A stretch of 24,596 nucleotides of DNA. Source: DATFPQ01 sp035264765 (GTDB taxonomy: Bacteria; Actinomycetota; Actinomycetes; Actinomycetales; Angustibacteraceae). A program made the translations under genes and the position numbers. Shown in pieces: positions 21,724 to 24,596 of this stretch (position 1 is its first letter; every line of letters begins with the position of its first letter). The DNA lies in NCBI GenBank assembly GCA_035264765.1, contig DATFPQ010000013.1:1-24596 (forward strand), given 5' to 3'. A model generated the notes under the pieces. That model did no database searches and was not told where the DNA came from. It saw only the letters and a list, made by a program, of their open reading frames with translations.

Positions 21724-23274
21724 GTGATCGCCGTCCGACGGCGCGCCGTAGGGGTCGGGAGGCGGCAGGCGCTGAGGTGGCTCGCCCTCGTGCTGCTCGC
21801 CGTCGTGGGTGCCGGCGTCGGAGCCGCCCTCGCGCCGAGCGCCCACGAGCAGATCGGACCGCTGAACGTGGCGGTGGCCGTGCGCCCGAGCGTGCACCCC
21901 GGCGTGGCCGTCGCCCTGCCGCCGGTGGGGACGGTGCACTTCGACACCCACCGGGCGCCGTTCGTCTGGCGAGCCACCGTGGCATCGGTGGACCTCGAGC
22001 TCGCCCGCCGGGTGCTCAGCTCCTCCGTACGGCTGGAGGCGCTGCAGGCGCGCGCCCCCGACGAGCTGCGCGGCGCGGCGATCCGTGCGGCGCTGCTCAG
22101 CGGGGGCTGTGCGCTCCTCGGATCGACCCTGCTGCTCGCACTCGGCACCCGCAGCCGGCACGGGGTAGCCGCCGGGCTCACGGTGACGCTGGCCGCGATG
22201 CTCGTGCTGTCGTCGCTCACCCTGGCGACCTTCGACAGCCGCCAGCTCGCCCAGCCACGCTTCACCGGTCTGCTGAGCATTGCGCCCTACGTCCAGCGCC
22301 GGACGGAGACGCTGGCTGAGCGGCTGGAGTCCTACCGCAGCGGCCTGTCCGACGTCGTCCAGTCGGTCACCACGCTGTATGCGGTCGGCACCGGCCTGAG
22401 CGGCGGCGACCCCTCCTCCTCGGATGACGTGACCACGGTGCTGCACGTGTCCGACCTGCACCTGAACCCCATCGGCTACGACCTCACCGGCCGGCTGGTC
22501 CGGCAGTTCGGCGTCGACACCGTGGTGGACTCCGGCGACCTGAGCACGTGGGGCAGCGTCGCGGAGGCGTCCTTCGTCGGGCGGATCCGCAGCCTCGGCG
22601 TCCCCTACGTCTTCGTGCGCGGCAACCACGACTCCGCGGCCATCGCCCGGGCCGTTGCCCGCCAGCCGGGCGCGGTCGTCCTCGACGGGCAGGTCCGGAC
22701 CGTGGCGGGCCTGCGCATCGCCGGTATCGCTGACCCGCGGAACACGCCCAACGAGGGGCCGACAGACACCGCCGGCAAGGACGCCGTCGCCGCCTACACC
22801 CAGCGACTGGCGGACGTCGTCGGCGCTCACGACACGGCCCACCCGGACGCGCCCGCGCAGGTCGCCGTCGTGCACGACCCCACCCGGCTCGAGCCGCTGC
22901 TGGGGCGGGTGCCGCTGGTGCTCGCCGGCCACCTGCACCGTCGCTCGGTCGACGAGCGGGACGGCACCCGGGTGATGGTGGAGGGCTCCACCGGTGGCGC
23001 CGGGCTGACCTCTGCCGGCCTGCGTCGGCTCACCGAGGGCGACCCGGTGCCGCTGGAGGCCACGCTGCTGTACTTCCGGCGTTCCGGTCCGGACGCCGGC
23101 CGGCTGCTTGCGTACGACGAGGTGGCGGTGGGCGGGCTCGGCCTGACGTCGGTGAGCATCGACCGCACCGCCGTGCCCGCGACAGAGCCGGTGCCGGCGC
23201 AGCGGCCGGCCGCGACGTCCCCTCCGACACCCGGTTCCACGGCGCCGGGCCGGGCTCCCGGCGGCCAGCCATGA
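21724..23274 (+). CDS. Membrane-anchored metallophosphoesterase
   Basis: A 516-residue protein. The N-terminal half has one hydrophobic segment at about 17-36 (WLALVLLAVVGAGVGAAL), a soluble segment of about 85 residues, and two further segments at about 122-140 and 148-168. The C-terminal half is a calcineurin-like phosphoesterase with DLH at 244-246, GDL at 271-273, GNHD at 300-303, VVHD (His384) and GHLHRR at 402-407, which together supply the dinuclear metal site. A Pro/Thr/Gly-rich tail follows. The substrate is unknown. GTG at 21724 is preferred over GTG at 21676 because it precedes the basic/hydrophobic N-terminus, with GGGGA 6 nt upstream. The candidate structured RNA lies directly upstream. 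Confidence 0.88.
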   Translation: MIAVRRRAVGVGRRQALRWLALVLLAVVGAGVGAALAPSAHEQIGPLNVAVAVRPSVHPGVAVALPPVGTVHFDTHRAPFVWRATVASVDLELARRVLSSSVRLEALQARAPDELRGAAIRAALLSGGCALLGSTLLLALGTRSRHGVAAGLTVTLAAMLVLSSLTLATFDSRQLAQPRFTGLLSIAPYVQRRTETLAERLESYRSGLSDVVQSVTTLYAVGTGLSGGDPSSSDDVTTVLHVSDLHLNPIGYDLTGRLVRQFGVDTVVDSGDLSTWGSVAEASFVGRIRSLGVPYVFVRGNHDSAAIARAVARQPGAVVLDGQVRTVAGLRIAGIADPRNTPNEGPTDTAGKDAVAAYTQRLADVVGAHDTAHPDAPAQVAVVHDPTRLEPLLGRVPLVLAGHLHRRSVDERDGTRVMVEGSTGGAGLTSAGLRRLTEGDPVPLEATLLYFRRSGPDAGRLLAYDEVAVGGLGLTSVSIDRTAVPATEPVPAQRPAATSPPTPGSTAPGRAPGGQP

Positions 23275-23334
23275 GGTGATCCACCGGACCGGCCGAAATC
23301 TTCGTGCGAATGCACCGAGGAACCGTTCGGCTGC

Positions 23335-23346
23335 GTACCGTGGTAC
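23335..23346. other. Short perfect palindrome upstream of the small protein gene
   Basis: GTACC-GT-GGTAC lies 23 nt before the ATG at 23370 and just before GGAGGGAGG (23349-23357). It may be an operator or simply chance; no further support is visible. Confidence 0.3.
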
Positions 23347-23369
23347 TCGGAGGGAGGTGGTCGGCGCTG

Positions 23370-23564
23370 ATGACCGATACGCATCTGTCGACGTCCGGCA
23401 CGTTGCACGATGCCACGCTGGACGCCGAGATCCAGCTTGTCGGCGAGCTGGTCGTCGCCGCCACCGGCAGCGACGGCCCGTTGAGCCAGGAGCAGATCGA
23501 CGCCGCCCTCGGCGTGACGGAGGACGGGCCGGACCAGGCGCCGCCGGGGAACGCGGGGCGCTGA
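23370..23564 (+). CDS. Small protein of unknown function (64 aa)
   Basis: A 64-residue acidic protein with a plausible helical core, DAEIQLVGELVVAATGS, followed by GPLSQEQIDAALGV, a helix-like pattern seen in small conserved actinobacterial proteins. There is no signal peptide or Cys. ATG at 23370 is preceded by GGAGGGAGG but at a rather long distance (12 nt), so the start or even the gene is less certain; upstream in-frame extension would add basic residues unlike the rest. It stands alone between the metallophosphoesterase gene and the convergent ABC permease gene. Confidence 0.6.
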   Translation: MTDTHLSTSGTLHDATLDAEIQLVGELVVAATGSDGPLSQEQIDAALGVTEDGPDQAPPGNAGR

Positions 23565-23626
23565 CCTTCGTAGCGCCCCAGCTCCAACGCGCCCCTGCCC
23601 CTAGCGCCCCCCCTGGGTCCGCTTGC

Positions 23627-24596
23627 CTACAGGTCGCGCCGGCGCAGCAGCACCCCCGCCAGCACGGCGGCCCCCGCGGTGACCGCGCCCAGGTACAGCA
23701 GGGCGTCCAGGTTCGATACCAGGGTCTCCGGCTGGAGGGCGCCGGTGGGCTCATCGGTGCTGCTCTCCAGCCTCCGGCCACCCGGCAGCAGGAACGCCGT
23801 GATGTTCTCGGTGAGCAGCCAGCGCGGCCACCCGCGGTCGGACCCGAGGATGCGGACGGCGTTCTCTGCCACGGCGAACCAGGCGAACAGCAGGCCGAGC
23901 AGCCCGCCGGTGTGCCGGGTCACCGTCGTCACCGACGCCGCCAGGACGCCGGCTAGCACCATCAGCACGACTCCGCGCAGCTGCAGCGAGAGCAGGTCGC
24001 GCCAGAAGTGCGCGTGCGGGACCAGCCCCGCGATCCCGTCCGCGCCCGGCGCGGCCCAGGTGCCGCGGAGCTGGGCGGTGAGAGCACCAAGTCCGAGCGC
24101 GAGCAGCTGCGCGACCACCCCGGCCGCGGCGCAGACCAGGGCGACGGCCGCCAACCGGGTGCCCAGCAACCGCAGCCGCCGCGGTTCCCAGGTCAGCAGG
24201 GTGATCATCGCCCGGCTGGACCAGTCCGCGCCCACAGCGGTGGCGCCCACGAGCGCGGCCACGAGTGCGCCGGTGACAGCGACACTGATCGCGATCTCCG
24301 GCAGTCCGCGCTCGGCCACGAAGCGCGGGTCCTGGAACAGGTCGTCCGCCGTGGGGCCGCTGCAGGCGATGTCCTTGTCCGCCTCCGGGATGCTGGGATC
24401 CTGCCGGCAGCCCGGCTCGAACTCCTGGTTGGCGGCGGCCTGCTCCTGTGCCGCCCGTGTCGCCTCTGTGCGGGCGCCGGCCACGTCGGTCGAGTGAGTG
24501 CCGAAGATCACGGCCATGCCGACGAGGACCCCGGCGAGGCCAAGCAGCAGCAGGGTCACGACCAGTCGGCGCCGGCGCAGCCGACCCAGCTCGGCG
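23627..24596 (-). CDS. ABC-2 type transporter permease, N-terminus beyond window
   Basis: More than 310 residues of a membrane protein running off the right edge. The visible part starts ELGRLRRRRLVVTLLLLGLAG, a typical cytoplasmic basic lead into the first membrane helix of ABC-2 permeases. A large extracytoplasmic loop with two Cys (PGCRQDP and IACSGP) follows. Then come VAALVGATAVGADWSSRAMITLLTWEPRRL, the conserved coupling region, and about four more hydrophobic segments, ending in LLRRRDL. Such permeases pair with an ATP-binding subunit, probably encoded upstream outside the window. The true start lies beyond the edge: an internal GTG at 24559 would cut into the lead sequence. Substrate is unknown. 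Confidence 0.88.
   Translation of the reverse strand, partial: AELGRLRRRRLVVTLLLLGLAGVLVGMAVIFGTHSTDVAGARTEATRAAQEQAAANQEFEPGCRQDPSIPEADKDIACSGPTADDLFQDPRFVAERGLPEIAISVAVTGALVAALVGATAVGADWSSRAMITLLTWEPRRLRLLGTRLAAVALVCAAAGVVAQLLALGLGALTAQLRGTWAAPGADGIAGLVPHAHFWRDLLSLQLRGVVLMVLAGVLAASVTTVTRHTGGLLGLLFAWFAVAENAVRILGSDRGWPRWLLTENITAFLLPGGRRLESSTDEPTGALQPETLVSNLDALLYLGAVTAGAAVLAGVLLRRRDL

Noticed and set aside
23315..23350. ECF sigma factor promoter suggested by GGAACC before the small protein gene
   Set aside because: No -10 element is found at the required spacing.
23700..23722. tRNA T-loop-like GGTTCGATACC
   Set aside because: It is inside the ABC permease coding region and no cloverleaf can be drawn.
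1..24596. CRISPR array, insertion sequence, integrase or attachment site
   Set aside because: No regularly spaced repeats, transposase or recombinase motifs, or flanking direct repeats were found; the tandem repeats present are coding minisatellites.

Overview
This window is bacterial chromosomal DNA from a very GC-rich actinobacterium. The support is extreme GC at third codon positions, many GTG starts, frequent ATGA-type overlaps, and actinobacterial families such as WS/DGAT wax synthase, FadD15-like acyl-CoA ligase and the HipA-like kinase/DUF3037 pair. I cannot fix the genus; Geodermatophilaceae, Kineosporiales or Frankia relatives are guesses. Gene content looks like ordinary core and accessory metabolism. 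I see no rRNA, tRNA, CRISPR array, insertion sequence or phage genes.

Left part (1-7652): a YdeI/OmdA-like gene cut by the window edge and a small nucleotidyltransferase (minus strand); an endonuclease/exonuclease/phosphatase-fold hydrolase and a PhyH-type dioxygenase (plus); then a gluconate module of GntP permease and FGGY gluconokinase (minus) with directly abutting reading frames, divergent from a pyruvate-oxidase-like TPP enzyme (plus).

Middle (7653-14340): a small secreted protein converges on soxR, with a 59-nt near-perfect hairpin between them. SoxR is divergent from an SDR gene that overlaps a diverged QueA-like gene (ATGA). The soxR/SDR gap carries a SoxR-type operator in a 19-bp promoter spacer, so a small redox-responsive operon is likely. 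A zinc-less medium-chain oxidoreductase, a HipA-family kinase and a DUF3037 protein follow. The last converges with and overlaps a WS/DGAT acyltransferase gene that carries an internal minisatellite.

Right part (14341-24596): an APC permease plus acetamidase/formamidase operon (minus); a P-loop nucleoside-type kinase (plus) whose stop codon interleaves with that of a patatin-like phospholipase; and an apparent lipid operon fadD - two-helix membrane protein - patatin (minus). Then come a conserved unknown gene, a 265-bp non-coding gap with strong potential for structured RNA, a membrane-anchored metallophosphoesterase, a 64-residue small protein, and an ABC-2 type permease that runs off the right edge.

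The items most worth following up are the candidate structured RNA at about 21512-21648, the SoxR-controlled SDR/QueA-like operon, and the 8241-8299 hairpin. No gene-free stretch exceeds 300 bases; the longest is 21459-21723.
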